Notes: generated by a model not told the origin, from the letters alone. DNA of 64,000 nt from JBLMZI01 sp050258755 (GCA_050258755.1 JBLMZI010000005.1:62001-126000), one strand, 5' to 3'. Shown: positions 17,786 to 26,260, numbered from the stretch's first letter. Numbers and translations are program-made.

Positions 17786-20103
17786 GTTTCTTGGCCGATT
17801 GGATGGTCAAGGGGGAAGTGAATCGAGAAAGTCGTACCGCCTGAAGCGGTTTGCATCTTAATACTGGCACCGTGATGGGCCGCGATGTGATGGCTTGTGG
17901 TTAAGCCAAGGCCGGGCGCATTGGGCTTGGTGCTGAAAAAGGGCTTTTCCACTTTATCCTGCAGCTCCAACGGGATTCCGCTTCCGGTGTCTCGTATCGA
18001 CAAGACCGCTTCCATTCCAATCAGTTCAGTTTCGATGGTTAACCACCCACCGGGTTCCATAGCCTCCAGACCGTTGCGGGACAGGTTCAGGAGCAGCTGG
18101 CTGATCTCTTTCGTGTTCATAAGCAGCGGCGGCAAATCTTGAGCGATAAACCGCACCCGTTTTTCACCGGCATGCGCATTCGCCTGAATCAAGGGGAGCA
18201 CATCCCGGATCACGGCATTCAAGTTCTGTCTGACCCAGCGGGAGGGCTGGTGTTGGGCCAGGGTTAGAAATTCCGAAAGCACGGCATTGGCCTGGTCCAC
18301 TTCTTCAATCATCACATCGCAGTAATTCAACAGCCGCTGATCGCTTTGTTCCGCTTTCATCAATTGCAGAAAACCGCGCACCGTGGTCATCGGATTACGC
18401 AGCTCATGTCCAAGACTGGCGGCGATTTCCCCGGCCATATTGACCCGGTCCAGACGAGCCATTTCCTGCTCTAACCGGCGCAGGTTGGTGATGTCGAAAA
18501 AGCCGCCGAGGTATCCGCTGGACGTATTCGGATCGGTCTTTTGAAGCGAACACAGGACAACCCGCTGCAATCCGTCCCGAGCTCGAAACGCGATTTCTTC
18601 CTGTAATACGGGAAGTTCCCGGGCAAGCAGGGAAAGAATCCGGGTCCGATCATCCTGAGTGGCCCAGAAATCGAGGTCAAATACGCCATGATGAAGCAGT
18701 TCTTCGCACGAAAATCCGGTCATCGCGCAGAAGGCGTGGTTAACGTCCAAAAACCGAAATTCAGGCGGTCCTGAGATGATCATCAGCGGGGTCGGGCTGT
18801 ACCGAAACGCTTTGTTAAACCGTTCTTCCGATTTGCGCAAGGCCAGCTCTCTGCGACGCTGCTCGGTCACTTCGCGCAGGGTTGAAACCGCGCCTACGAT
18901 CTGGCCGTGGCCGTCACGAAGCGGGGTGGCGACATTCCACAGGTATACCTCGCGCCCGTTCAATGATGAATAATGCTCCCGCTTCGAAAGGCCGCCATTC
19001 GAATCACCTGATTCCGACAAGACTTTATCGATCAGCATTGGACCGGGTTCCCCAATGAAGGGAACCGAATATGCGTACTGATCCTGGTTCAGCATGTCAG
19101 CCGCAGCAATACCGGTGAGGGATTCCATCGCGCGATTCCACGCAATGATTCTCCCATCGGTATCAATCGCCAGAAGGGCATCAGGAAGAAAGTCCAGGAT
19201 ACCTTTATGCAGGTCCTTGGTTCGCTGCAGGCTGGCTTCAATTTGGTTGATTGCGGTCGTGTCTTCAACGGTGGTGTGAATCAGCGAATCCATTCCGAAT
19301 TTGAACAGCTCGGCCGAGATTAAACCGTTTCGGATGTCGCCGGTTTTTGTGCGATACTGCATCGGGACGCCGGACACGCGGCCAGTTTTTTGGGTCAGGC
19401 TCACGACATGTTCCCGGATTGAAGGATCGACCCATATGTGCAGTTCATCCACGGTTTTTCCAATCACATTTTCCCGCCGGTAACCCAACATGGTCTCAAA
19501 GGCGTTGTTCACTTCGATCAAGCGGCCTTCCACAAGGGTACTGATGGCCATAATCGACGGGTGATGGTAAAAGGATCGGTGATACAGGCTGGAATAGTCG
19601 TCGGCCGGGTTGGGTAGGGTATCTGACGTTTCGGGGATGGCGACATGCAGGGTCCCGGTCTGACCGTTTTGTAATGGGATTGGATAGGAATATAGGTTTA
19701 CCGCTCCGGAAACCGGCGTATCAGCTTTCCAAACGGCTGGAACCGCGGTGTCGGAACCGAAAAGTCCCCGGTTCGGGAAAAGGGGCCGTGTCAGTCCTTC
19801 ATACAAGCGGTTTTCCGCGACGGTGCTTCCCTTAGAATCGGTAATCCAGGCTGGTGTTGAAAGGGCGTTGACAAGCGCATAGAGACCCGGGTATGGCGGG
19901 TCCAAAGGGAGCGCGGTCTGGCCGGACGCCTGTTTTGTGTTCCGGGATGAAAACCGGATTTCGGGACCCGGCAGATCGTTGATATGATGAGAAATACGCC
20001 GCTGCCGAACCGACGTGTCTTTGCGGGAAGCTTTCATATCCCGTTCCTCACTCGTCGACTGAATTGATCCTATAGTTCTCTTATTCGACATGATCAGACG
20101 CAA
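17773..20103 (-). CDS. PAS-domain sensor histidine kinase (sporulation/NtrB-like)
   Basis: 776 residues, no membrane segment, so a cytosolic sensor kinase. Several PAS modules precede the kinase: one near 70-160, then IEVNNAFETMLGYRRENVIG, AIDTDGRIIAWNRAMESLTG and FLDVNHAFCAMTGFSCEELL. The dimerisation and phosphoacceptor helix is LGHELRNPMTTVRGFLQLM, with His near residue 566. The ATPase domain has an N box (LLLNLSRNGLEAM), G1 (DTGSGIP) and G2 (GLGL). The H-box context is the one seen in Spo0F/Spo0A-phosphorylating Kin proteins and in NtrB relatives. A partner with a true phospho-Asp is not adjacent, because the neighbouring receiver lacks it. ATG 20055 or another internal Met could also be the start. 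Confidence 0.92.
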   Translation of the reverse strand: MRLIMSNKRTIGSIQSTSEERDMKASRKDTSVRQRRISHHINDLPGPEIRFSSRNTKQASGQTALPLDPPYPGLYALVNALSTPAWITDSKGSTVAENRLYEGLTRPLFPNRGLFGSDTAVPAVWKADTPVSGAVNLYSYPIPLQNGQTGTLHVAIPETSDTLPNPADDYSSLYHRSFYHHPSIMAISTLVEGRLIEVNNAFETMLGYRRENVIGKTVDELHIWVDPSIREHVVSLTQKTGRVSGVPMQYRTKTGDIRNGLISAELFKFGMDSLIHTTVEDTTAINQIEASLQRTKDLHKGILDFLPDALLAIDTDGRIIAWNRAMESLTGIAAADMLNQDQYAYSVPFIGEPGPMLIDKVLSESGDSNGGLSKREHYSSLNGREVYLWNVATPLRDGHGQIVGAVSTLREVTEQRRRELALRKSEERFNKAFRYSPTPLMIISGPPEFRFLDVNHAFCAMTGFSCEELLHHGVFDLDFWATQDDRTRILSLLARELPVLQEEIAFRARDGLQRVVLCSLQKTDPNTSSGYLGGFFDITNLRRLEQEMARLDRVNMAGEIAASLGHELRNPMTTVRGFLQLMKAEQSDQRLLNYCDVMIEEVDQANAVLSEFLTLAQHQPSRWVRQNLNAVIRDVLPLIQANAHAGEKRVRFIAQDLPPLLMNTKEISQLLLNLSRNGLEAMEPGGWLTIETELIGMEAVLSIRDTGSGIPLELQDKVEKPFFSTKPNAPGLGLTTSHHIAAHHGASIKMQTASGGTTFSIHFPLDHPIGQETVQG

Positions 20104-20157
20104 TCCTTCATTACGGAAATAATGGAAAAATGAGTATTGTAAGGATTGGTATTGCCG

Positions 20158-20754
20158 CTACTGTAGCTTTTTCCCGCAGAACGGGCAGAAGTGAAACGCA
20201 GCGGTTTGAAGCGATTGGCCGCAAAAGGGGCAAAATTGAAACTGCGGATGATCAGTTGCTGGTTCCGGCGGTACGGGCTCTGGATGGACAGGCTCCGGCG
20301 CGGGTGCGACCGGTCCGGGTTCGGCAGCAGGTGGTTCCGGTGAGGACGCCTGCTGAGCTGCCGCTTCGAAGGTCTCTAATGAGGAAACGGCTGCATCTGC
20401 GGTCGCTTCCGTCGCTTTTTGATCGCTTGTTTCAAACAGACTGAGAAGAATGCGCGCGAGTTCTTCCTTTTTTATCGGAGTTTGAAAGGTCGCGTCAACG
20501 GCCTTGGAGACCATTTCCCGGCCGATCGGGCTGCACGAATCGACCACACCTTTCAGGTGCGGCATCACTGCCTTCGCCCGGCGGATAAACTCTTCACCGG
20601 AAATGGTGCTCATCAGCCGGTTGGCAATCAGGATATCCGGCTGAAACGTTTCGACGACCCGAATCGCGGCATACTCATCTGCCGTACGTGTCTCGTAGCC
20701 CAAGAGTGTCAATTGATCCCGCAGAATCATCGCTTCGAAGCGTGAGTCGTTCAC
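20158..20754 (-). CDS. Pseudo-receiver domain protein with double zinc ribbon
   Basis: 198 residues from GTG 20754. The N-terminal CheY-like domain (to about 110) keeps the fold, including the late Lys in FQTPIKK, but the phosphoacceptor position reads ILIANRLM: Asn replaces the usual Asp, so it is probably not phosphorylated. A Pro/Glu-rich linker (about 120-165) leads to two CPFCG knuckles (CPFCGQSL and CPFCGKKL), a zinc-ribbon pair. The receiver first strand (SKILIVNDS) extends upstream of GTG 20754, yet no ATG, GTG or TTG lies between it and the in-frame stop. ATC 20772, where MSKILIV would be expected, follows GAAGGTGA, so a non-standard start or a sequence error is possible. It is directly upstream of the PAS kinase on the same strand. 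Confidence 0.78.
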   Translation of the reverse strand: MNDSRFEAMILRDQLTLLGYETRTADEYAAIRVVETFQPDILIANRLMSTISGEEFIRRAKAVMPHLKGVVDSCSPIGREMVSKAVDATFQTPIKKEELARILLSLFETSDQKATEATADAAVSSLETFEAAAQQASSPEPPAAEPGPVAPAPEPVHPEPVPPEPATDHPQFQFCPFCGQSLQTAAFHFCPFCGKKLQ

Positions 20755-20772
20755 GATGAGGATTTTACTGAT

Positions 20773-20962
20773 AGTATCACCTTCAATCCCCTGGACTTGA
20801 TATCATCATACCGTATGTTTCTCAATCAGAAAACCTGTTTTAGCCCGAAATAATTCTGGTTGCGGCCGCTCAGGGCAGATCCTTCTCGATTTGCGTCAAT
20901 GAAAAGAAGGAATTTGGCTTTGGAACACAAAACTTTATCAAAAATGCGAGGAGGAAGGAAAC
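20773..20962. other. Divergent intergenic region
   Basis: It separates the minus-strand pseudo-receiver gene from plus-strand trmK. Apart from the AGGAGG at 20949-20954 I see no clear promoter hexamers. Confidence 0.4.
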
Positions 20963-21001
20963 GTCATCAAAGCCAGGATCAAGCTTTCGGACCGATTACA
21001 A

Positions 21002-21667
21002 ATGATTGCTGACATGGTGCTTCCGAATGAGCGAATGGCCGATATCGGATCCGACCATGCCCTTCTTCCGTGCTTTCTGGTGCTTGAAGGACGGTGTCCG
21101 TCCGCCATTGTCGGCGAACTCGGGGATGGTCCGTTCCAGCGCGCCCGGCAGGGTGTTGAGCGTTCAGGGCTTGCACAGCGGATCGACGTTCGGCAGGGCG
21201 ACGGATTGGCGGTTTTGAGGCCGGGAGAAGCTGCTTCGGTTGTTTTGGCCGGGATGGGCGGAACGACAGCCGTGGAGATCCTGGAACGGGCGGCTTCCAA
21301 AGCGGCCAGTTTCCGGCGGTTGGTGGTTCAGGTGAACAACGGGCTGGAACTGGTTCGGGCGTACGCGGCCCGGAATGGGTGGAGGATTGCCGACGAGGCG
21401 GTTGCTTGGGATGATGATTACTATGTATGTATGGCACTGGAGCCGGCGTTCGGCCTGCCATACACGTTAAACCGGCTGGAATCTTTGTTTGGGCCGGTGC
21501 TGTTGAAACGAAAGAACGAACCTGACGTTCGGGCTTATTTTCAGTATTGGATCGGGAAGTACCGGGAGATTGCCGGGAACATCCCACCCGATGCCGGTGA
21601 GCGGGCGCAAGCCATCCGCTCGGACTACCTGGGCCTGGCTTGCGATCTTGAGGAGGTGCTGGCATGA
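21002..21667 (+). CDS. trmK: tRNA (adenine(22)-N1)-methyltransferase
   Basis: A SAM-dependent Rossmann-fold enzyme that methylates A22 of tRNAs. The SAM motif is MADIGSDHALLPCFLVLEGR, followed by GDGLAVL and the family signature VLAGMGGTT, then LVVQVNNGLELVRAYAARNG. The length (221 residues from ATG 21002) is slightly short. The expected N-terminus (IKLSDRLQMIADMV) is encoded in frame upstream, back to GTC 20963 or ATC 20966. These sit 8 and 11 bases after a perfect AGGAGG, while ATG 21002 has no ribosome binding site. The real start is therefore probably a non-standard codon there, or GTG/ATG misread. It overlaps the nif3-like gene by 4 bases. Confidence 0.93.
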   Translation: MIADMVLPNERMADIGSDHALLPCFLVLEGRCPSAIVGELGDGPFQRARQGVERSGLAQRIDVRQGDGLAVLRPGEAASVVLAGMGGTTAVEILERAASKAASFRRLVVQVNNGLELVRAYAARNGWRIADEAVAWDDDYYVCMALEPAFGLPYTLNRLESLFGPVLLKRKNEPDVRAYFQYWIGKYREIAGNIPPDAGERAQAIRSDYLGLACDLEEVLA

Positions 21668-22776
21668 CCCGTATGGGAGATCTGTTTGAAGTTCTTGAGG
21701 AAATCGCGCCTTCATGGCTCGCGGAACCGTGGGATCACAGCGGCTTGCAGACCGGGTGCCGCGATGACCGGGTGAACGGTGTGCTGGTGGCTTTGGATGC
21801 CGATGCCGGGAGTGTAACCGCCGCCTTATCGGCTGGCGCCAATCTGATCATCTGCCACCATCCGCTGCTGTTCAAACCGGTCAACACCATTGATTATGGG
21901 GAACCGCTCGGTGCGCTGTTAGCCCTTTTGTGCCGGGAGCGGATCACGGTATTTGCGGCGCATACCAATCTGGATGCGGCGCCGGCCGGCTTGAACCAGT
22001 ATCTGGCCGAGCGAATCGGATTCGGTGAAATCGGCCTGCTGGGGATAACATCCCGGGAACCGCTGGTGAAAATGGCGGTGTTTGTTCCGGAGGATGCCGC
22101 TGAATCGGTGCGGATGGCAATCGATGCGGCGGGCGCCGGGCATATCGGCAAGTACAGCGGATGCACCTTCAACAGCCGAGGAAACGGCACTTTCCGTCCG
22201 CTGGAAAATGCCCGGCCGGCAATCGGCAAGATTGGTGAGTTGACCGTGGTTCCTGAAATCAAGGTCGAGACGGTTGTGCGGGAAAGCGCTCTGCCGCGGG
22301 TATTGCAGGCAATGCTTAAGGCGCATCCCTATGAGGAAGCGGCCTATGACCTGGTTCCGCTGAATCGCCAGGATATCCCATACAGCTATGGGCGCAAAGG
22401 GGTCCTGGTTCAGGAACGCCGGTTGGAAGAACTGGCGGCAGACGTCAAAGCCAGCCTTGGCCTCGCCTCAGTCAGAATCGTTGGGGCCAGAGACCGGAAG
22501 ATCAAGCGCGTGGCACTGGTTTCCGGCGCGGGAGCCTCAATGATCGGCACCGCGGTTCGGGAGCAGTGTGATGTCTTGATTACCGGCGACCTTAAATATC
22601 ACGACGCCCAGGAAGCACTGGCCCATGGATTGACGCTAATCGACGCGGGCCATGACGGAATGGAGAAAGCGGCCGTAACGCTGCTGGGTGACTGGCTGGA
22701 TCAGGCGAAAACCAACCGTGGATGGGATTTTCCGTTGGTCCGGCATCGTTCCGATACTGTTTTTCAGGCATTGTAA
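21664..22776 (+). CDS. Nif3-like dinuclear metal center protein (YqfO type)
   Basis: 370 residues, the long form with a PII/CutA-like insert domain (about 130-235, containing HIGKYSGCTFNSRGNGTFRP and AHPYEEAAYDLVPL). Metal ligands of the NIF3 fold are visible in HHPLLFKPVNTI, AAHTNLDAA and the C-terminal DAGHDGMEKAAV. The molecular function of the family is unresolved (GTP cyclohydrolase type 1-like annotations are historical). It is encoded next to trmK across Bacillota, and here they are translationally coupled by ATGA. Confidence 0.95.
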   Translation: MTRMGDLFEVLEEIAPSWLAEPWDHSGLQTGCRDDRVNGVLVALDADAGSVTAALSAGANLIICHHPLLFKPVNTIDYGEPLGALLALLCRERITVFAAHTNLDAAPAGLNQYLAERIGFGEIGLLGITSREPLVKMAVFVPEDAAESVRMAIDAAGAGHIGKYSGCTFNSRGNGTFRPLENARPAIGKIGELTVVPEIKVETVVRESALPRVLQAMLKAHPYEEAAYDLVPLNRQDIPYSYGRKGVLVQERRLEELAADVKASLGLASVRIVGARDRKIKRVALVSGAGASMIGTAVREQCDVLITGDLKYHDAQEALAHGLTLIDAGHDGMEKAAVTLLGDWLDQAKTNRGWDFPLVRHRSDTVFQAL

Positions 22777-22787
22777 ACGAAAATAAT

Positions 22788-22818
22788 TTGGACGTACCGG
22801 CCCTGTAGACGGTAAAAT
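22788..22818 (+). promoter_or_regulatory. Possible promoter of the HD-GYP operon
   Basis: TTGGAC (22788-22793) and TAAAAT (22813-22818) with a long 19-base spacer, 34 bases before the ATG. Confidence 0.35.
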
Positions 22819-22851
22819 GGATAAGGATGCTAAGCTTCGATTGGAGTTTGT

Positions 22852-23880
22852 ATGCAGAAGATCAGTATTGGCAATCTGAAATCAGGGACCAGCCTGGGAA
22901 GGGACATTTACTCCAGCACCGGACAGCTTTTGCTGAGAAAAGGTTCAATGCTGGATGAAAATGTGCTGTCTGCGTTCAAACGCCAGGGCATTGAGCACGT
23001 CTTTGTGCTCGACATTCCCCAGCGGCGGACGCATGTGCAGGTTCCGTTTAATCAGGGTTACACCGACTCCGTTGATCAAATGAAAAACTTCCTGCTGGAA
23101 GCCCAGATTGGTCAGCCCCTTGAGCAGCCCGAGGTCGACCAGACGGTAAGCCGGCTTTTAAATCTGGTGTACGACGAAGTCGACATTTTCCAGCGGATCA
23201 GACAGATGAAAAATACTGACGAATACCTCTATACGCATTCCTTAAACGTTTCACTGCTCTGCGTCATGATTGCCCGCTGGCTGAAGTGTCCCCCTAAGAT
23301 GATCAAAGACATGGGTTTGGCGGGATTGCTTCATGATATTGGCAAAGCGAACGTACCGACCGGGATCTTGACTAAACCCGAGCCATTGACGGAAGAGGAA
23401 TTGCATGAGGTTCAATCACACGCCGTCAAAGGCTTTGAGATTGCCCAGAAGATCCCGTGGATTTCCAAGGATATTCTGGACGCGGTCCGGCTCCATCACG
23501 AACGGCTGGACGGCAGCGGTTATCCCGAAGGGCTCGAAGGGGATGCAATTCCCTTAATAGCCAGGGTGGTTGCGGTTGCCGATGTTTATGACGCGATCAC
23601 TTCCGAACGGGTATATGCGGGCAAGATGTCCCCGTATCAGGCTGCCGAGGTCCTTTGGGACGAGTCATTCGGGCGGCTTGATCCCCGGATAGCCAAGGTG
23701 TTCTATGACCGCGCCAGCAATTTCTACATTGGAAATACGGTGATTCTTTCGAATGGGATGATTGGCAAGGTGGTTTACATTAACCCGACGATGCCCACCC
23801 GGCCGGTTGTCGAATCAAACGGTGAATACCATGATTTATCCAGGAATCGCACTGTCACCATCACCGAGGTTGTAGACTGA
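22852..23880 (+). CDS. HD-GYP domain phosphodiesterase
   Basis: Probable cyclic-di-GMP (or related dinucleotide) phosphodiesterase, cytosolic. An N-terminal domain (1-115; PILZ-like or DUF3391-type, LLLRKGSMLDENVLSAFKRQG) precedes the HD-GYP domain, which has HDIGK at 161-165 and HHERLDGSGYPEG at 215-227, and later VVAVADVYDAITSERVY. All metal-site residues of active HD-GYP enzymes appear present. The C-terminal ~40 residues form a small beta extension (VILSNGMIGKVVYINP). It is followed by a 50-residue membrane protein and a 135-residue protein in a tight operon. Confidence 0.93.
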   Translation: MQKISIGNLKSGTSLGRDIYSSTGQLLLRKGSMLDENVLSAFKRQGIEHVFVLDIPQRRTHVQVPFNQGYTDSVDQMKNFLLEAQIGQPLEQPEVDQTVSRLLNLVYDEVDIFQRIRQMKNTDEYLYTHSLNVSLLCVMIARWLKCPPKMIKDMGLAGLLHDIGKANVPTGILTKPEPLTEEELHEVQSHAVKGFEIAQKIPWISKDILDAVRLHHERLDGSGYPEGLEGDAIPLIARVVAVADVYDAITSERVYAGKMSPYQAAEVLWDESFGRLDPRIAKVFYDRASNFYIGNTVILSNGMIGKVVYINPTMPTRPVVESNGEYHDLSRNRTVTITEVVD

Positions 23881-23895
23881 AGGGGGATTCGTTCG

Positions 23896-24048
23896 ATGAC
23901 CGTTTCGACCAAAGTGATTCTGCTTACCCTGTTGGCGGCTTTTGTTCTCTTTATTGTGGCAATTCTTGTTGGAATGAGGGGATCCAAGCCCGGGCTTTCA
24001 GACGAAGAAGACGATGACGATATTCCATGGGGTGACGGGGAAGCATGA
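23896..24048 (+). CDS. Small single-TM protein with acidic tail
   Basis: A 50-residue protein. One hydrophobic helix (about 6-27, VILLTLLAAFVLFIVAILVG) is followed by a very acidic tail (DEEDDDD) ending IPWGDGEA. AGGGGG lies upstream, 15 bases after the HD-GYP stop, and the stop overlaps the next ATG (ATGA). The operon position and clean coupling argue that it is real. Function unknown; I do not recognise a family. Confidence 0.7.
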   Translation: MTVSTKVILLTLLAAFVLFIVAILVGMRGSKPGLSDEEDDDDIPWGDGEA

Positions 24049-24452
24049 AACTGAACGAAGGCAAAAACAACTGGGAACACTTTGCGAATGGCGGTGTTTC
24101 CAAAGCACGGCTCGAGTATGACGGAACAGAATTATTCCGGCTCCGGTTCATCAATACCCAAAAAGCGGACGAATGCGAAGTTGGACTGGACTGGATCGAG
24201 GAAATCAAGTCATTTCGGAACGTTGTGGAAACCGCGCTGCAGAACCGGCAGGGGAGCATCAAGGTCTATCCTGATGATTACCGGGGCTTGATGATTCGCG
24301 TGGCCTGGCAATCTGACGAAGTGGAGCTGAACTTCTTAAAAGGCTTTGCCACGGTGCGGGTCATTTTGCCGGCGAATCATGGTGAGCAGATCTTGCTGGC
24401 AGCGGCTCAGCTGCTGCAAAAACCCGGTACAATGGAGATTCAATTTAAATAG
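24045..24452 (+). CDS. Hypothetical protein of the HD-GYP operon
   Basis: 135 residues, soluble, no signal peptide, mixed alpha/beta, Trp and acidic rich (ECEVGLDWIEEIKSFRNVV). I do not recognise it. Start ATG 24045 overlaps the upstream small-membrane-protein stop, and the gene ends 15 bases before a strong terminator, so it is the last gene of the HD-GYP transcript. Confidence 0.7.
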   Translation: MKLNEGKNNWEHFANGGVSKARLEYDGTELFRLRFINTQKADECEVGLDWIEEIKSFRNVVETALQNRQGSIKVYPDDYRGLMIRVAWQSDEVELNFLKGFATVRVILPANHGEQILLAAAQLLQKPGTMEIQFK

Positions 24453-24467
24453 GATCAGATGACCAGT

Positions 24468-24499
24468 AAGCCCGGCGCGGCGTGCGCCGGGCTTTTTTG
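24468..24499 (+). terminator. Terminator of the HD-GYP operon
   Basis: AAGCCCGGCGC (24468-24478) pairs with GCGCCGGGCTT (24484-24494), followed by TTTTT. Confidence 0.92.
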
Positions 24500-24836
24500 C
24501 GCGTTTTTGCCGCTTTGTGTAATAACGAAGGCATTCCGTGGTTAAAATTAGTAAATACCAGCGAAAAACAGTTGGCGGCTGGTATTTCGATCAAACAGAC
24601 CCTCTAATTTGGTCTGGAACCCGAAAAAAAGCGGCTCAGCCCGGTCAGGAACTGAAGAGCGTTCTTTGCACAAAGAATCCCTAAAAATAGGCTTTTCTAA
24701 AGGGCCGAACGCGGATGGTTTCGAGTATAGCTGGTTATCTTAATAAAAAAATCAAAAAAAATGAGAAAAAAAGAAGGATTTCGAGCTTTCTTGATGAAGT
24801 CTAATTATGGCAGAAATTATTACAAGGGAGGATTTC
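24500..24836 (+). other. Long leader region upstream of HU
   Basis: No gene. A hairpin AAATACCAGC (24553-24562) with GCTGGTATTT (24578-24587) and a palindrome TTCTTTG-CA-CAAAGAA are present, then an A-rich tract with no clear -35/-10 pair. It may hold the HU promoter and an untranslated leader. Confidence 0.35.
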
Positions 24837-24839
24837 GTG

Positions 24840-25163
24840 GTGAACAAAACGGGACTTGTTAAAGCTTTGGCGGAAAAAGCGGGTGTAACTCAGAAGGATG
24901 CGGCAAAGGTACTGGATGCAGTATTTGATTCCATCCAGGATACTCTGGCAAAAGGCGACAAAGTGCAGATTATCGGTTTCGGCACTTTCGAAGTCAGAGA
25001 TCGCAAAGCGAGAAAGGTAATCAGCCCCGCTACCGGTCAGGAAATCAAAGTTCCGGCCACCAAGGTTCCGGCTTTCAAACCGGGAAAATCCCTCAAAGAA
25101 GTAGTCGCCGCTTCCGCGAAGCCCGCAAAGAAAGCGGCCGCGAAACCGGCAAAGAAGAAGTAG
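24840..25163 (+). CDS. hup: HU family DNA-binding protein with lysine-rich tail
   Basis: A nucleoid protein that bends DNA as a dimer. The chosen start is GTG 24840 (MNKTGLVKALAEKAG), 8 bases after AAGGGAGG. An ATG further upstream (24807) has no ribosome binding site and would add a non-family extension. The beta-arm signature is IIGFGTFEVRDRKARKVISP, with PATKVPAFKPGKSLKEVV at the end of the canonical ~92-residue fold. It then carries an extra tail of Ala/Lys/Pro repeats (KPAKKAAAKPAKKK), like the C-terminal tails of mycobacterial and some clostridial HU variants but much shorter. Confidence 0.95.
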   Translation: MNKTGLVKALAEKAGVTQKDAAKVLDAVFDSIQDTLAKGDKVQIIGFGTFEVRDRKARKVISPATGQEIKVPATKVPAFKPGKSLKEVVAASAKPAKKAAAKPAKKK

Positions 25164-25187
25164 TCTGTTGTTTTTGATGTCAGTTTA

Positions 25188-25224
25188 GGGCAAACGCCTT
25201 CGTGCGTTTGCCTTCTGCTTTCTT
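25188..25224 (+). terminator. Probable HU terminator
   Basis: GGCAAACGC pairs with GCGTTTGCC around a CTTCGT loop, followed by a pyrimidine-rich TTCTGCTTTCTT, 25 bases after the HU stop. Confidence 0.6.
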
Positions 25225-25278
25225 GGGGATCAAACCGGATCGCCAACGGTTTGAACGGATCCCGAGTAATGCAGCGCA

Positions 25279-25317
25279 CAAAAAAAGCCTTCCGATCTGT
25301 CGGAAGGCTTTTTTTGT
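25279..25317. terminator. Bidirectional terminator between HU and rnpB
   Basis: AAAAAAGCCTTCCG pairs with CGGAAGGCTTTTTT and has T runs in both directions. It directly abuts the 3' end of the RNase P RNA. Confidence 0.92.
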
Positions 25318-25653
25318 GCGAGTAAATCTATAAGCGGAGTTCTGTATTCGATAGTCATCTATCTGGGATGACAGTTGCCTGTCACCTCGAGCGACGCACC
25401 CGGAAGCGGAGCGGGCCACTCCACTGCTTCCCTATTTGGTCTTGCTCCAGGTGGGGTTTACCGAGCCGGCCAGTCGCCTGACCGCTGGTGAGCTCTTACC
25501 TCACCTTTCCACCCTTACCGACAAAAGCCGGCGGTTTCTTTCTGTGGCACTATCCTTGGGGTTGCCCCCACTGGGCGTTACCCAGCACCCTGCCCTGTGG
25601 AGCTCCGACTTTCCTCAAGCTTTTTACAGCCTGCGACTATCCAATTTACTCGC
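25318..25653 (-). ncRNA. rnpB: RNase P RNA, class A
   Basis: Catalytic RNA that matures tRNA 5' ends. On the minus strand the ends pair as GCGAGTAAAT with ATTTACTCGC (helix P1). Conserved cores are visible: GAGGAAAGTCGGAGCTCC and GGGCAGGGTGCTGGGTAACG near the 5' side, GGGTGGAAAGGTGAGG in the middle, and ACAGAACTCCGCTTATAG near the 3' end. The class A (ancestral) architecture, not the Bacillus class B, fits Clostridia. Its 3' end runs into the shared terminator. Confidence 0.95.
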
Positions 25654-25660
25654 AGTGATC

Positions 25661-25689
25661 ATTATATAGTGAATTCGGATCAGACACAA
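25661..25689 (-). promoter_or_regulatory. rnpB promoter
   Basis: On the minus strand TTGTGT (25689-25684), 17-base spacer, TATAAT (25666-25661), then about 7 bases to the RNA 5' end. Confidence 0.8.
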
Positions 25690-25903
25690 CCGGGAACGAC
25701 AGGAATTCAGAGTTGGGGAGTGTAATTGCGTGAATTTTGCGCCGATAATAGCCCGAAAACGGCCATATTTCTTTCTGTAATTTCGCGATTTGATTGCAGG
25801 AATTGCCGGTTGAGAAGAGAATACTATTGATGATATAAAAACCGGAATGAATCTCCGGCGTCGAACCGGGGTTCGAAGCATTTGAGGCTAAGGAGGTGAA
25901 AAG

Positions 25904-26248
25904 GTGCTTGAATCATTAGGTCACTTGATGGAATCTCCCGCGAACATCATTGGAATCTCTTTCGGCCTTTTGGTCGCGGTGGTATTCATTATTTGGTTGT
26001 TCCTGAAATTCTGCGACTTTGCGAAGAAGTTTACCCTTCCCGGCAAAGTGAAGATGTTCGTTTATCTGATCCTGACCGTTGGCGTCGGCCTGTTCAACTA
26101 CATGTTCAGCAAGCTGTACACGGGTCGTGGCGAGGGTTTTGAAGTCTACGCCAATGAACAGCAAATGGCTATTTGGGTAGGGATTTCCCTCGCAACGGTT
26201 CTGCTGTTTACCTTTGCACTTGTTTCTGAGACCAAGACGGAAGAATAG
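25904..26248 (+). CDS. Hypothetical small membrane protein
   Basis: 114 residues with three hydrophobic helices (about 15-38, 48-66 and 86-108) and a charged C-terminus. GTG 25904 follows AAGGAGGTGAAAA at good spacing. It is an isolated gene with its own terminator. I do not recognise a family. Confidence 0.75.
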   Translation: MLESLGHLMESPANIIGISFGLLVAVVFIIWLFLKFCDFAKKFTLPGKVKMFVYLILTVGVGLFNYMFSKLYTGRGEGFEVYANEQQMAIWVGISLATVLLFTFALVSETKTEE

Positions 26249-26260
26249 GTTTTGCTTATA

